A stretch of DNA of 64,000 nt, from NCBI GenBank assembly GCA_007922305.1, contig ML677334.1:59126858-59190857 (forward strand), given 5' to 3'. The notes under the pieces were generated by a model, which was not told where the DNA came from, did not search any database, and saw nothing but the letters and a program-made list of their open reading frames with translations. Made by a program: the position numbers and the translations under genes. This DNA is from Dermatemys mawii (lineage: Eukaryota > Chordata > Testudines > Dermatemydidae). Below, piece by piece: positions 24,329 to 35,062 of the stretch; the stretch's first letter is position 1; each line of letters begins with the position of its first letter.

Positions 24329-24520
24329 CATCTCAAAACCACTTCTTTTCATCCGCCTGCAGGACTTGAGGTAAGTACGTATGCGTTTTCTGGCACGCTC
24401 TTGATACTCAGGGAATTGTCGCCTGCATGAGTCAATGATAGCCTGGATCTTTTCTTTGGGCTGCTTAGAGATTGGGACCATTCGGTCCAAGTTTTCATCT
24501 ACAAACAGCCTGACAAACAT
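24329..24520 (-). CDS. NOL4: NOL4 internal exon, 64 codons, basic C-terminal region
   Basis: This is the third NOL4 exon on the minus strand, 64 codons from [16 protein letters not shown] to KRSGFEM. It follows a good polypyrimidine tract and CAG acceptor (24521-24522) and is followed by GTGAGT. It is the best-conserved part of NOL4/NOL4L as I recall them. Visible features are an N-terminal hydrophobic/acidic stretch, a predicted helix ([19 protein letters not shown]) and a dense basic run ([19 protein letters not shown]), a plausible nuclear or nucleolar localisation signal. The RSGFEM ending matches NOL4 rather than NOL4L in my memory. Both borders are phase 0. The first codon is ATG, but it directly abuts the acceptor, so it is probably an internal methionine. 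The next exon, expected to begin with a Ser-Arg-Pro segment, was not found in 1-24328. Confidence 0.95.
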
Positions 24521-25194
24521 CTGTTGGTAAGAGGGAGACAGAGGAAAAGGGTTTGGAGGGCTGCTCTCTTTCTCTTCCTAGTCTTGATTACTGATAGGAA
24601 GATACTTTTTCAGTGCGCTGAAGAAGCTATGTAATGGGAAGTCAGAAATGTTAAGCAAACAACTCTTCAAAGGACTTTTTGTAGGGCTGATAAAAAAGAC
24701 AAGAAAAGAATAGTCTATAGTGTATAGAAATTGTGAGATAAACCACAATGGATTGTGAAAATAGGCAGCACTTAACTTTTGTTATTAACAATAAGTTATG
24801 GTTGCTCCCTGGTTTTATTGAACTGCATATTTACCATTCTCCTAGTTTGAACAATTGCTTGTGTTATCATGCATAATAACATACAAGTGAAAACAGCTGA
24901 CCACTGGAATACTCCAGCTATAAACTAGCTGCAGTCCCCCCCCATCCACTCGATAAACATGCACATATACACAAAACACATCTTAGTTCTTCTCACTGAT
25001 AAAGATGGCACTTTGCCTTACAGTTCTAGATAAAACACAGTAAAATTGGTGTCTGTTGGTGAGAGTTTAATGTGCTTTAGAAAGGATCCTTTTGTAAAGT
25101 AATGTGCCTCTAATATTGCCAAACTTACCCATAAATTACAGTACAAAAGGAAACTAGTAAAGTTAACCAAGGCAGTTAATGCTGTGGGACTTAC
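24521..25194 (-). other. NOL4: Short NOL4 intron, 674 bp
   Basis: Phase-0 intron between the 180-bp and 192-bp NOL4 exons. On the minus strand it runs from GTAAGT (25194 downward) to a pyrimidine-rich tract and ACCAACAG at 24521. I see no repeat of note in it. Confidence 0.9.
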
Positions 25195-25374
25195 ATTAAA
25201 AGCCTTCAGTCGCTCAGCTTCTACCCCATCAGATTCATTAACCTTCTCAGCATCTTCCTGTTCATCATGGTCATCCTCGTCCTCATCTCCTCGGTTCAGA
25301 GACAGATCTTCAGCACCTCTGTCTATGCTCTCGTTCTTACCAGAGTCGTAGCTGGAATAGCTATGTGCAGGAGA
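25195..25374 (-). CDS. NOL4: NOL4 internal exon, 60 codons, acidic
   Basis: This is the second NOL4 coding exon of the trio, exactly 60 codons. It begins SPAHSYSSYDSGKNES after a TTGTTAG acceptor (25375-25376) and ends VEAERLKAFN before GTAAGT. Both borders are phase 0, so the exon can be skipped or included without breaking the frame. The centre is strongly acidic (DEDEDDHDEQED, around residues 30-41 of the exon) after a second short EDLSLN motif. From memory, mammalian NOL4 has the same exon with a slightly different acidic run, so the Glu/Gln and Ala positions here look like ordinary lineage substitutions. It lies only 674 bp upstream (in transcript sense) of the following exon. The acidic stretch suggests a flexible, probably disordered segment; no enzymatic domain is visible. 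Confidence 0.94.
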
Positions 25375-27476
25375 CTAACAAAGAAAAGATATTTTTAATG
25401 TACCAGATTTACAGGTTTACTGGGCTCCTCATCAAATAAATTTGTTTTTAAATTAGCACATCAAAAGGTATTTAAAGAATTCCATGATTTTTTTCTTTTA
25501 TATATACAAATTACTTTATCTATCCCCAGCATGAACCCTTATGATCACTGTAACAGAGAACAGTTCCCTATCATCTTGTCTACATCAGTACATTAAAGCA
25601 ACAGTCTGAGGAAAAGTCAAGTAAATCAATCTATAAATGACTCTCCTGTGATAATCAAATACTGAATGAGATGTTTTCACAAAGACTTGTTTTGTACTCA
25701 GGTTTCTTCCTGAATACATTAGCAAAGTTTCTTCCACATTACATTAAATTGCTGCAGTTTTATACAAAACTCCATGGAAAGAAAATGACAGATTTTAAGG
25801 CATATCAGAATAAAGGGAGAAGTGGCAATAGTTATTCATTGGTAGGAGTCATTATCTAGAACAGTAACAAGTTATTCATAAATATAGAAATAATAATGCC
25901 TTAGTAGAACACTTTCCAAAATTCAAGCAGCATTAAAATAGTTAAGCTTTTATAATTCTCACAGAAGCATTGATAATGGTAACATTACACACACGTTTTC
26001 TCCTTGAAGACTTTCTTTACACAGAATATTCAGAATTTTCCCCTGAGCAAAATTAGTGGCTTTTTGGATAAATAACAGATGACTATTTCATTAAAAAATT
26101 ATCCACTCATGGTGTCAAAAACACAGCAACTATCATGAGATTCGAATACTTTCAGCTTCTCCTAACAGTATCAGATTTTGGTTGTTTTGTTATTCTTTGG
26201 GTATACTTCACATTAAGTCACAACAAGCAAAACAGTAGTAAAAATACTCTATCAGAGCACCCAGGTACAGGACCAAATTTTTCTCTTAGCTAGACCAGTG
26301 TAGACCTGGAGTAACTCCACTGAAGTTATTATTACTCTAAATGCACATCCATATAACTCATCCAAAGCATATTGAAGTCAATTAACTCTAGAGGTCTTAC
26401 CATCAAGCCCTATATGATAAACCTCACTCTATCTATGTCATAAGTTTTTATACAGCTCCTATCACAGTGGGAATCAAAGTGTTGCACAAAATTCAGGAGC
26501 ACAAAGCCTAAAACAAAATGGCCAACACTGTTAAGCATTGATGCCTAAAGTTATGAGCTTTGATTTACTTAGGGGCCTGTGTAAATGCCTCAACTGAGAG
26601 GTGTTGAGAAACCACAGACAGAAATCCATAGAGAACACCTGGCACCCTGCAGGCAGGGGAAAATGAACTGTGAGAATAATAGCAACGCTGCCCAGCTGGG
26701 TTGTGGGGCTGGAGGAAGAAAAGTCAGACAGAAAAATAAATGTATTTATTCTTCCTTTACTTTCCCTTTCATCTTCTTATTTCACTCCTTTCTCTTCCTT
26801 TCCATTTCCCCATTTTAAATCATTTTACTACTATTTCTGTCTCCCTCATTTCCTTGGACTCTTCTACCTACTTCTTTCACACATTGAGTCTCAGCCTCCA
26901 CCTCCCACTTCCTTCCTTTTACTCCTCCCACTCTAAAATCCTTTTAGCCACATAACATCCCATTTCTGGGACCTTCATGACCCTCTCTCAGTGTCCCTCA
27001 AGCTCTCAACTCCGGTTTCATCGCCCCTCCCCGCAACCCACTGCCCATTCTGTGTGCACCACCAAGGGCAGGAGGAAAAGGAAGTTTGCCAATGCCTCCA
27101 GGGGTCAGGGTGGCCAAGACTGAGAGGCCTAAAAAGAGAAAGGCCTGAGGAAGCCAGTGAAGGGGAGGTGGAGCTGTTCCTTTGATGGAACACTGCAATC
27201 TTTTGTCTATATAGTTGGCAGCCAAGGGGCCAGATACCAAATGTTGACCTCAGTGCCGGTTCAACTGACTCCTGTAGGGATATATTTATGAAAAATATGA
27301 TTTGGAGATGCTCTCTCATAAAGTGAGTGTGGGATTTTGGAGATGTGCCCTGGAGACAGGGGTTTTGGAACACCGCATGGCTGTGTGCAGCAGCTCACCA
27401 CAGGTGCTCTCCAGTTTGTTTCATGAACATCAGCTCAAGGAAATGGTTTTAAAGTAGTTTCAGATTACACCTGAAG

Positions 27477-27726
27477 AATACAGAGTAAAATTCAGAAGCC
27501 TTAAGAGGGGTCTTGGGAGGAGTAATATGGCACATGTAAACCAGATGAGAGATTTGATGGATAAGTGGGAAAGGGGAAAAGATATTACCAGCTTTGAAGA
27601 AATGTGTGATCTTGTTGCTCAGGAACATTTCCTGAGTGTATGTAGTGATGATGTAAAACAGTGTTTATGGGATAAAAAGGTGAAAGTGGCTGATGAACTT
27701 GCTACTCTGGCTGATGAATTTGAATG
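27477..27726 (+). pseudogene. Retroelement gag fragment, SCAN-like
   Basis: An open frame of about 82 codons begins after a TAG at 27455-27460. It includes ITPEEYRVKFRSLKRG before the first ATG (27527), then FEEMCDLVAQEHF and a C-terminal KVADELATLADEFE. Positions of the hydrophobic and Glu-Gln-Phe residues match the SCAN domain / Gmr1-like capsid pattern (EELxxLIxxEQF, then AxxLADEF). A TGA at 27725 cuts the frame, and the homologous sequence continues a little beyond it. Dead copy; no cellular SCAN zinc-finger gene is attached. Confidence 0.65.
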
Positions 27727-27822
27727 AACTCAAGCATCTCTTAGGAATAAATCACAGGCAGGGGGGTTTAAGTCTGGTGGGAAGCAAGGTTCCTGTTTTA
27801 CCCCTGTGAAGAAGGAAGGTGG

Positions 27823-28134
27823 ATGGGAGGCTGGATGCTTCCTCCCCATGTCCATTCCTCTAGTCCTCATCCTGCATCTCCTGTAAAAAGGGAAGAGTCC
27901 AGAAGGTGCTACCACTGTAAATCCACTGAGCACCTGAGGAATAAATGCTCTGTGCTGGGTGGGAACAGGCAGCAAGCAACTCATGAGAATGCTGCTACCC
28001 AGAGCACAGAAGCACCTCAGGCAATTGCCACTTATCATACAGGGTTTACGAAAATAGCATCTGCCCAGCCAGGCAGGAAGCACGAAAGGCTGTCAAAATT
28101 AATGACAAGGAACTCCTGGGGTGGAGGGATATAG
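27823..28134 (+). pseudogene. Retroelement nucleocapsid fragment with CCHC zinc knuckle
   Basis: In a different frame from the capsid-like part, RRCYHCKSTEHLRNKC encodes a complete CX2CX4HX4C knuckle at 27907-27948, the RNA-binding nucleocapsid motif of gag polyproteins. The surrounding sequence is basic and low in complexity. The frame closes at 28134, inside what should be the gag-protease junction. Confidence 0.75.
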
Positions 28135-28350
28135 GTGCAGAAATTTCTGTGGTCAAGAGAAACATTGTTCAGGAAAAAGACATACTGCCAGGACAGATGG
28201 CAGAGCTTTAGTTAGTAGGGGTCACAAAATCCTTGTGCCTTTGGCTAAAGTGCACATAGAAACTGAGGATTTGGAAGCTGAATTGACTGTGGCAGCAGTA
28301 CCTCATAACCCATCATAATTGTTACTTGGAAATGATTTTTTCAGTGTGGC
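28095..28350 (+). pseudogene. Retropepsin-like protease remnant
   Basis: DIGAEISVV is encoded at 28128-28154, matching the D-T/S-G-A active-site turn with Thr replaced by Ile. After an in-frame stop near 28210 the sequence resumes in another frame with VPLAKVHIETEDLEAELTV and, past a TAA at 28317, LLLGNDFF, the hydrophobic-Gly-Asn-Asp motif of the retropepsin C-terminus. At least two disabling changes are visible. Inactive. Confidence 0.55.
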
Positions 28351-28574
28351 TCGGGCTGTCAAAGGGTCTGTCTGCAGCAAGGAGGACTATTGTGCTGAAA
28401 TCCTGGAGAGAAAGAGTGAAGTCCCAGGAACTGTTGAAGGGATGGGAGAGTCTCTCTTTAATTCCTCTGCAGCAGTGAAAAACGGTATGCTGCCAGGGGT
28501 GGATGTGGGTGAGACCAGCTCCTTTGCCTGGTGGCTAAAGGCTGCATTTCCTCTTGGGTGGAGGGGAGTGTATT

Positions 28575-28905
28575 GCCTGTCAGAAAGAAAACTGTCCAGG
28601 TTGCTGGCTGCCAGAAGGTTATAGTTGAACAATGGACAGACCTCACTCTAAGGAGCATAGGAATGTGTGTCCTAGAGGGAAACCCAGAGACCACTGATGG
28701 AATCCTAAAGACCACTGAAGGTTTCATGGGCTCTGCAGCAGGAGGCAAACCCAAGTCAGAGGGAGAAGGTCATGGTGCCTGCCAGTAAATGGACTGTTCT
28801 GGCTGTTAGCTGAGAGCCCTTCACCTCTGAACAGCGGACAGATCCCACTCTAGAGAACACAGAGCTGTGTGTCTTAGAGGAGGGTCCGGAGAAGGAAATT
28901 CAGAA
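28575..28905 (+). repeat. Two diverged copies of a 202-bp unit in the retroelement spacer
   Basis: GCCTGTCAG...ACTGTCCAGGTTGCTGGCTG (28575 on) and GCCTGCCAG...ACTGTTCTGGCTGTTAGCTG (28777 on) start matching segments offset by 202 bp. Both continue through GAACA(A/G)(T/C)GGACAGA(C/T)C to GTGTGTC(C/T)TAGAGG. The repeat sits between protease and the missing polymerase region. Confidence 0.65.
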
Positions 28906-29381
28906 GGAATTTCGGGAGTAGAGGAATGTCTCCTCATTGATTACATGGGAGGGTTTGCCCAGGACAGATTTGCTGAGTTGGCATCTGTGCTCCCAAGTAC
29001 CCAACCTGTAGCTCAAGTTTTAAGAGGGAACTGTGTAACTGACCTGGAAGGGAGCAGTTGTATAACTGGCCTCTTGGGGACAGAGAGAGGATACCCAAAT
29101 CCAGGTCCCACTTTTGCAAAATGCTGTTCCTGCTGTACTTGTGGAAACTAACTCTGTCTCTTTCAGACAGGATGGGAATTCTATTAAAGATTTGAAAGTC
29201 AGTGAAAATGCTAATGACCCACCTGAGAAAGGGGAGGAGTAAGCCATTTCTCAGGCAAAGATCCACCAAACAGCTAAGAAAAAGCTGCTGAAAGACCATA
29301 GCCCTTTAGAAAAAGGGGGTGGGGAAAGTCCCAGAGCTTGGAGTAAGAATTACAAAGAAACCCTAGAGGGGGCTGGATTTT

Positions 29382-29609
29382 TTGCATGGGCATAGCACTG
29401 GAGATGGAATCCAGCTCCCCAGGGGATTGGCCTGTAACATGCTAGATCTTCTTACATCCTTACCTCTTCAAAACCCCAACGACATACATGCACTGAGAAC
29501 CTTTACTAAAGGGGATACTGGGCAAAACACTAAACGGAGAGAAAGACCAGTATCTGAACACATACTACGGTTCAGAAAAGGGCTGAAAAACACAATGGGT
29601 ATTGAATAA
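29382..29609 (+). pseudogene. Short pol-like tail of the retroelement
   Basis: A 75-codon frame ends PVSEHILRFRKGLKNTMGIE. This resembles the segment just before the integrase C-terminus of Ty3/gypsy elements, where a 'xxYVLxFRxxL' pattern occurs. The similarity is weak and rests on a short stretch. It ends directly before the hAT insertion. Confidence 0.3.
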
Positions 29610-29625
29610 TCCAGACTGTCTAAAC

Positions 29626-29974
29626 CAGGGGTAGGCAACCTATGGCCCGGGTGCTGAAGGTGGCATGGGAGCTGATTTTCAGTGCCACTTTTGACACCCG
29701 TGCCACTTTTCAGATTTTCTCACACTGCCTGGGTCCTTGCCACCGGTCGGGGGGGTCTGCATTTTAATTTAATTTTAATTTTAATTTAATTTTAAATGAA
29801 GCTTCTTAAACATTTTATTTACTTTAGATACAACAATAGTTTAGTTCTATATTATAGACTTATAGAAAGAGACCTTCTAAAAACGTTAAAATGTATTACT
29901 GGCACATGAAACCTTAAATTAGAGTGAATACATGAAGACTCAGCACACCACTTCTGAAAGGTTGCCGACCCCTG
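29626..29974. mobile_element. hAT-type AT-rich element, 349 bp, perfect 8-bp target duplication
   Basis: The ends are CAGGGGTAGGCAACCTATGG and (inverted) CAGGGGTCGGCAACCTTTCA. The flanks are identical: GTCTAAAC at 29618-29625 and 29975-29982. The interior matches the 17046-17361 copy. It landed just after the pol-like tail of the LTR-retroelement relic, so it is younger than that relic. No coding capacity. Confidence 0.9.
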
Positions 29975-30491
29975 GTCTAAACAGAAGGCATGATATGATG
30001 AACATACTTGGAAACGCTTCCCTATCATGAATTTGCTAGTACTGTGAAGTCTCATAATATACAATTTGTTGGTCATAACAAAGAATTTGGTACTGATGGT
30101 AAATCCTTTAAAAATGTGCAACATGCATAATTTTTGGAAAGCTTTTATACGTGGTAGGAGTGGTGTCAAGGAAGTCCTATACATGTTCTCAGCTAATACC
30201 TATAAACAGGCATAGAGCATGGCACAGCAGAGAAAGCATAAAAAACCTGCTGTGTGGGAGGGGAAACTCTAAAGATATTGAAAACTACATATGTTAACAA
30301 TGATACACACAAGCATGTTTTCAGGGAACCTGGGAAAAGAAACACAGAACTTTGCAACAATACCTGTGGATGACATTACAATGTTTGGTAACATTTGGGA
30401 GTTGTATAACCAAAACTTAAAGAGGGCATTATGCACACTGCCTTCTCATTAACCAGTGACTACTGCTCTGGCAGAATCTAATGGAGGGAGG

Positions 30492-31442
30492 TGTGACACT
30501 TCACCCCATATTCTTCACAGTAATATTATTATGATGAGACCATGACATAATCATAATGTATTTTATGCAAGATAAGTCATGTGAGGTGTCATTGGGAAGG
30601 TTATGATTTACTGAATATGATTATCATATTTGTATGCATGTATCAGTTTTGTATCTAAAGTTAGGAATATTGACTATATATTTGTATTATAAATGTGTTT
30701 ACACATGGGGAATGCCCACTAGGCAAAAGAGACTCAGTCTAGATAGCTGGCTGGAAAGGGCCAATTCAGGTTAATGAGCCATTAGGAGACAAAAATAGGC
30801 CTTAGAAGAAGCTTATCTCCCAATGAGGTGGGAGCTTCCTGAGGATGCTACAAACAGCCTCCAGGCTATGGCTGTTGTGACCCTATAGGGACATGTGATC
30901 AGCTCACCTGGTGCTGGACTACATCTTGGGATACCAGTGTTTTTCCATTGATTGGCATGGGAATCAAACTTTGAGACAGAGGGCTCCAACCATATGCAAA
31001 AGATATTTAAGTCAAGGGAGTGATGTCCCTGTTGTTCTTCACTGACTCTCCATCCAAAGAGACTCCTGGAAATACCTAAGGAACAAAGACTGAACTGGGG
31101 GGGAAGTGCTGGACCTAGGCTAAAGGTATTTTTAGCCTGTGACTGGAACACCTGGGGTTTCTAAGCTGTAAGCCAGTTCAGCTTGCTCCTTAAGAATCTG
31201 CAGCCTGCTGGTATCATCACTTAGGGTAAGGATCTGCTCTTCATATCCAATCTCTTTAGTATATTAAGCTTAGTTTGTGTGTTTTGTTTCTTTGCTATAT
31301 AATCTGCTTTGATCTGTTTGCTACCCCTTATAATCACTTAGGCTGGTCACAGCAGCACAGTCTAAAAGGAGCCCAGGCAAGTGGGCTTGGGGGCTCAGTG
31401 GTATCCCAGTTCTAGGTTGCACCCTGGAGGGAACCTGTCACA
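30492..31442 (+). mobile_element. Candidate 3' LTR, 951 bp, TGTGAC...GTCACA
   Basis: The block starts TGTGACACTTC directly after a purine tract (ATGGAGGGAGG, 30481-30491) and ends AACCTGTCACA. The inverted TG...CA termini and the adjacent purine tract are what a 3' LTR shows. The interior contains AT-rich sequence (30580-30700) and a TATATAATC near 31298. I recognise the first 200 bp as a turtle repeat. No identical 5' partner is in the window. Confidence 0.55.
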
Positions 31443-32530
31443 GTGGGATCTCATATCTGAGTGGCAGATAATTTAGGACTTTAAAGATCATCATTAAGGT
31501 TAATTATTTGTCAAGACCAAAAATTAGGAAAATCATGTTTTTGCCATGAAATGAAACGCAAAAGTTGGTTTTACCTCAAAGCTCTCCGAAGAGTAAGAGC
31601 ACATTTTATTCACCACCTTATTTTCTTTTAAGGGCTCAGTTCTGCCATGCTTACTTGGATTGAATGGTACCTTATTGTGTTAGAAAGCCCATTGGATTAC
31701 CATTACATACATAAAGCATATTTCTACTTTTCTTAGTTATATAGTTTTCACTTTTAAACACATCTTACCCTAAAGAATAGGAACATCTTACAGAAGCAGT
31801 ATTTGTTGGTATGTTTGGAATGAGAGCACTGCATTGGTTACACATGGTTCACATTTGCAAGATTATCTTCACAACCATGAGGGCTACGTACTTAATTTTT
31901 CTAAAAACAAAACAAAGAAATAAAAGCTAATGCAGCCCAGCAGGGAGCTACTTAGTAGCCACGACTTTTGTTTAAAAACTGCAAAAATCCATCAAAGTAT
32001 CAGTAACATACCATGAGAGCCTGACAAACAACCAGTCTTAATCATAATCAACAACCTGGATTACCCCCAGAAATAGTGCAGAAACCTGAGCATAGGTATT
32101 ATCTAGTATTCACAGCTGCTCACTCGCAGTGAATAGCATTCATTACTGGTTGCAGCTCCCAGTTCTAAGGCAAGAATTGCTATTATTGTGCGTCTAATGT
32201 GGATGGGATGTATTTGTGTATCTAACTTGTTTGTGCAACTAGTGCAGAGTATGTCCCTGAGATGTTGTAGATACGTTATATTCAAGCCATTGGCTTAGCA
32301 AACTGCAATTTGATTGGGTAAAGTAACAACCTATGCAGTTATCTCCCAGCAGATGAGCCTGTTGAGGTAACCATTCATCACTAGACTGTTCACTCTAAAT
32401 TCTGTGTTTAACCATACAATGTTCATATACAATTGTTTTATACATTTTTCTGAAATTCTCCCCTATTGCCTTTTTTTCCTCTTACCTTATTCCAGTCTAC
32501 TTCCCTCCCTAGATCACTCTCTTTTTCTTA

Positions 32531-32648
32531 GGGTGACCAGATGTCCCAATTTTACATGGACAGTCCCAATTTTGGGGGCTTTTTCTTATATGAGCACCTG
32601 TTCCCCCCCATCCCGTCACGATTTTTTACACTTGTTATCTGGTCACCC
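32531..32648. mobile_element. TA-flanked palindromic MITE, 118 bp, copy 2
   Basis: GGGTGACCAGATGTCCC...ATCTGGTCACCC, with TA at 32529-32530 and 32649-32650. It aligns with 14986-15102 almost end to end. The outermost 12 bp are perfectly complementary. Confidence 0.85.
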
Positions 32649-34973
32649 TACCATCTCTCCTTCCATCTTCTCTTCCTGCTCCTCACTCCACACTTCAATC
32701 TCCTTTATCCCTCTCCCACTAGATGCATTTAAATTGGTAATCACAGTAATTGCACTCATAAACTAGGCATTCATTTGCATATACCATTTCCATGTGCAGT
32801 TGTGCATGCACACTTTTAAAAGTTGCACCATACTGTAGAGAAAGCAATTAAAATATCTCTATTTAGACCTGGTTACATTTTGATGAAAAATTGTCAAAAT
32901 TCAGTGAAGAATGCAGGAAAAGAATGTTGATAAAATTCTTGAACTTTTTTTTTTCATTTTGTAACTGTTTCAGATGATCATGATAGGTCTTTTGGGGGAT
33001 GGCTGAGAGTTTGAGATTTGGATAGAGTTGCAGGGAATATATTTTGTACATTTTTAAAAAAGCAAGCCCATACTGTATAGTAGAATACTTGAAACATCTA
33101 TAGGGGTATTTTTTGGAGAGCTGAGGACACAGGTTTCATAGAGGCAGGAATGAAATATATTTCCCCATTGGCTGGTATGTTCATTTTTTATATTCCAGTT
33201 CCAAAACTGGGAGTTTTGTAAATGTGGATTGTAAACTTAATTGTTGCCAGGCAGCACAGAGCTTTTGCTCAGGAGTCTTTTTGTATTTTAAAGCTAAATA
33301 ATTAAATAACACATTAAATACCTTCAAGATTGATGTGCTCCTCTTTGGCATTAGGAACACCTTCATTCACAGTTCCATCTCCCTTATCATTTTCTCCTAA
33401 ACTCATTGCTTCCATTTGCCTGTCCTGTCTACAATTTTAGCTTCATCATTTTACCTTGAATCTTCCATCTCCTCTTTCAGTTCTTATATTGTCAGAGACC
33501 ACTGCTCTCAGATGCCAGTCCACACAGCTTTTAGCCAGTAAGTTCCAACCTGCCACCCAGTGACTTGCTAACAGTTCGCAGAACTAGATGCTCCACTGAC
33601 AGAGGACTCCAAACCTGGAATCTGATTCCTGGAACTCTGAGGGTTCTGAATGCTTCCCTGCTTCTATTTAAACCAAGCACAGGAACAGGAAGTTGTCCTC
33701 ACAGCTGAGTTTCCCCTGCTTAGGACTGCTTTTCTTTGGCTACCTGCTCCTATTGCCTGACTCTGGCCTCCTGACACCTGACTCTAGATCTGCCCTTGGG
33801 CATCTCTCAAACTCTGATCTCCTGGTATCAAACCTGACCTGGTTCCAGACTCCTGCTTTGACCACTAGGGAAGGCTGCGACATACATATATACATATGTG
33901 CCCTCGTCATGACATACATATAGAAATCTCCCTATTTCCATCTCCATGATGTGGCCTGCCTTAGCCTCCTCCTTGATTCCTCTTAAGCTGAAATTCTTCA
34001 TGACTTCATCTCCTCCAGCTTTGACTGTTTTAACTCCTGTTTACATGGCCTCTCCAAAATCTTCAGACTACAGCAAGTGCAGAACCTGACTGTCCATCTT
34101 CTAGCTACACAAATAAGCATGACATCTCATCTTCAAACAATGCCAATATCTCTCCATTCATTTCAGGATCCAATTCACAAATTATCCTCCTTGTTTTTAA
34201 ACCCATCATACAGTTGCTCAGATTACCTCAGGACTTTGTCTCACTGGTGACCCATCCTAATCCTCTTCTAGACCAACACTGGCAGGAGAGCTGGAACTAA
34301 TGGTGTTGGGGATTTGGTAGCATCCCTGGCGTGAAGTTGTTTCCATCATATACAGGGTTTACAGTTTTGTTCAATGCTCTAAGCACCCTCACTATAAAAA
34401 CTGTTCCATCGCCACTGAACACCGGCCTCTCTGGCTCCTCCATACACTCTCATCAGTGCTGGTTCAAGAGCCTTCTCCTCTGTAGCTCCTACCATTTGGA
34501 GCATCCAGGGGAATGGTATTTGTTGTCAAAGAGCCAAGAATCACAAATATAGCACTGTGTTATGTAGATTGTATTATACAGGTATTATCTGAAATGGAAA
34601 GTGTATTTTGATACTGCTTATATGAAAAATGCTAAATAAAACCATGTTGGATTGTATTTTACTATATTGTAATATAAAAGGAATCTTTATACCCTCCATT
34701 AGCAAGAGGGCCATGTCCAGGAAGAGAAATGCTCAGCTACATATAGTAGTAATTAATAGATAAAGGATATATTTTTCTGAACTACCTCAGACATGCCTTT
34801 CCTGCATCTCCAGTGTCTGCCATAGCCACTCAGAAAATAATGAGTTGTTCTGTACCAAAGACCACCCATTCACAATCTCTTAGTAAGCTACTTAACCAGA
34901 CTACAGGGTATCTGTTTGTCTGTGATGTCCCCTATATTTATTAATAGTAAATAAAGTAAATTCTCAGTTACCC

Positions 34974-35062
34974 AGTGTAGTTGTAGCCATGTTGATCCCA
35001 GGATACTACAGAGACAAGGTGAGTGAGGTTCAATAAGAGATATTATCACACCCACCTTGTCT
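34974..35062. repeat. Short interspersed-repeat fragment ('TGTAGCCATGTTGATCCCAGGA' type)
   Basis: AGTTGTAGCCATGTTGATCC...GAGACAAGGTGAGTGAGG is a sequence I recognise as an amniote interspersed repeat, probably of the same retroposon group as the 12069 and 19063 copies because of the GTAGCC(A/G)TGTT head. It is followed by an inverted echo, CACCTTGTCTCT, at 35053-35064. Family assignment is tentative. Confidence 0.4.

Larger units (their letters stand above)
27450..31442 (+). mobile_element. Decayed LTR retroelement with SCAN-like gag (Gmr1-type), 5' LTR missing
   Basis: On the plus strand the order is a SCAN-like gag segment (27480-27726), a CCHC zinc knuckle (27907-27948), an aspartic protease remnant (about 28100-28345), a spacer with a 202-bp duplicated unit (28575-28905), a short pol-like tail (29400-29606) and a candidate 3' LTR (30492-31442) preceded by a purine tract. 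The SCAN-like capsid segment points to the Gmr1-like branch of Ty3/gypsy elements, from which vertebrate SCAN domains are thought to derive. Reverse transcriptase and most of the integrase are missing, presumably by deletion. A younger hAT copy lies at 29626-29974. Stops and frameshifts are frequent, and no complete protein remains. Linking the LTR to the internal part is inference. Confidence 0.6.

Noticed and set aside
24329..24520. ATG at the first codon of the 192-bp exon as a translation start
   Set aside because: It follows a clear splice acceptor directly and the upstream exon joins in frame. A short isoform start cannot be excluded but has no support in the sequence.
26740..26960. Membrane-protein-like frames rich in Phe/Leu/Ser
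   Set aside because: The stretch is a pyrimidine-rich low-complexity tract; three frames stay open together, as expected from composition.
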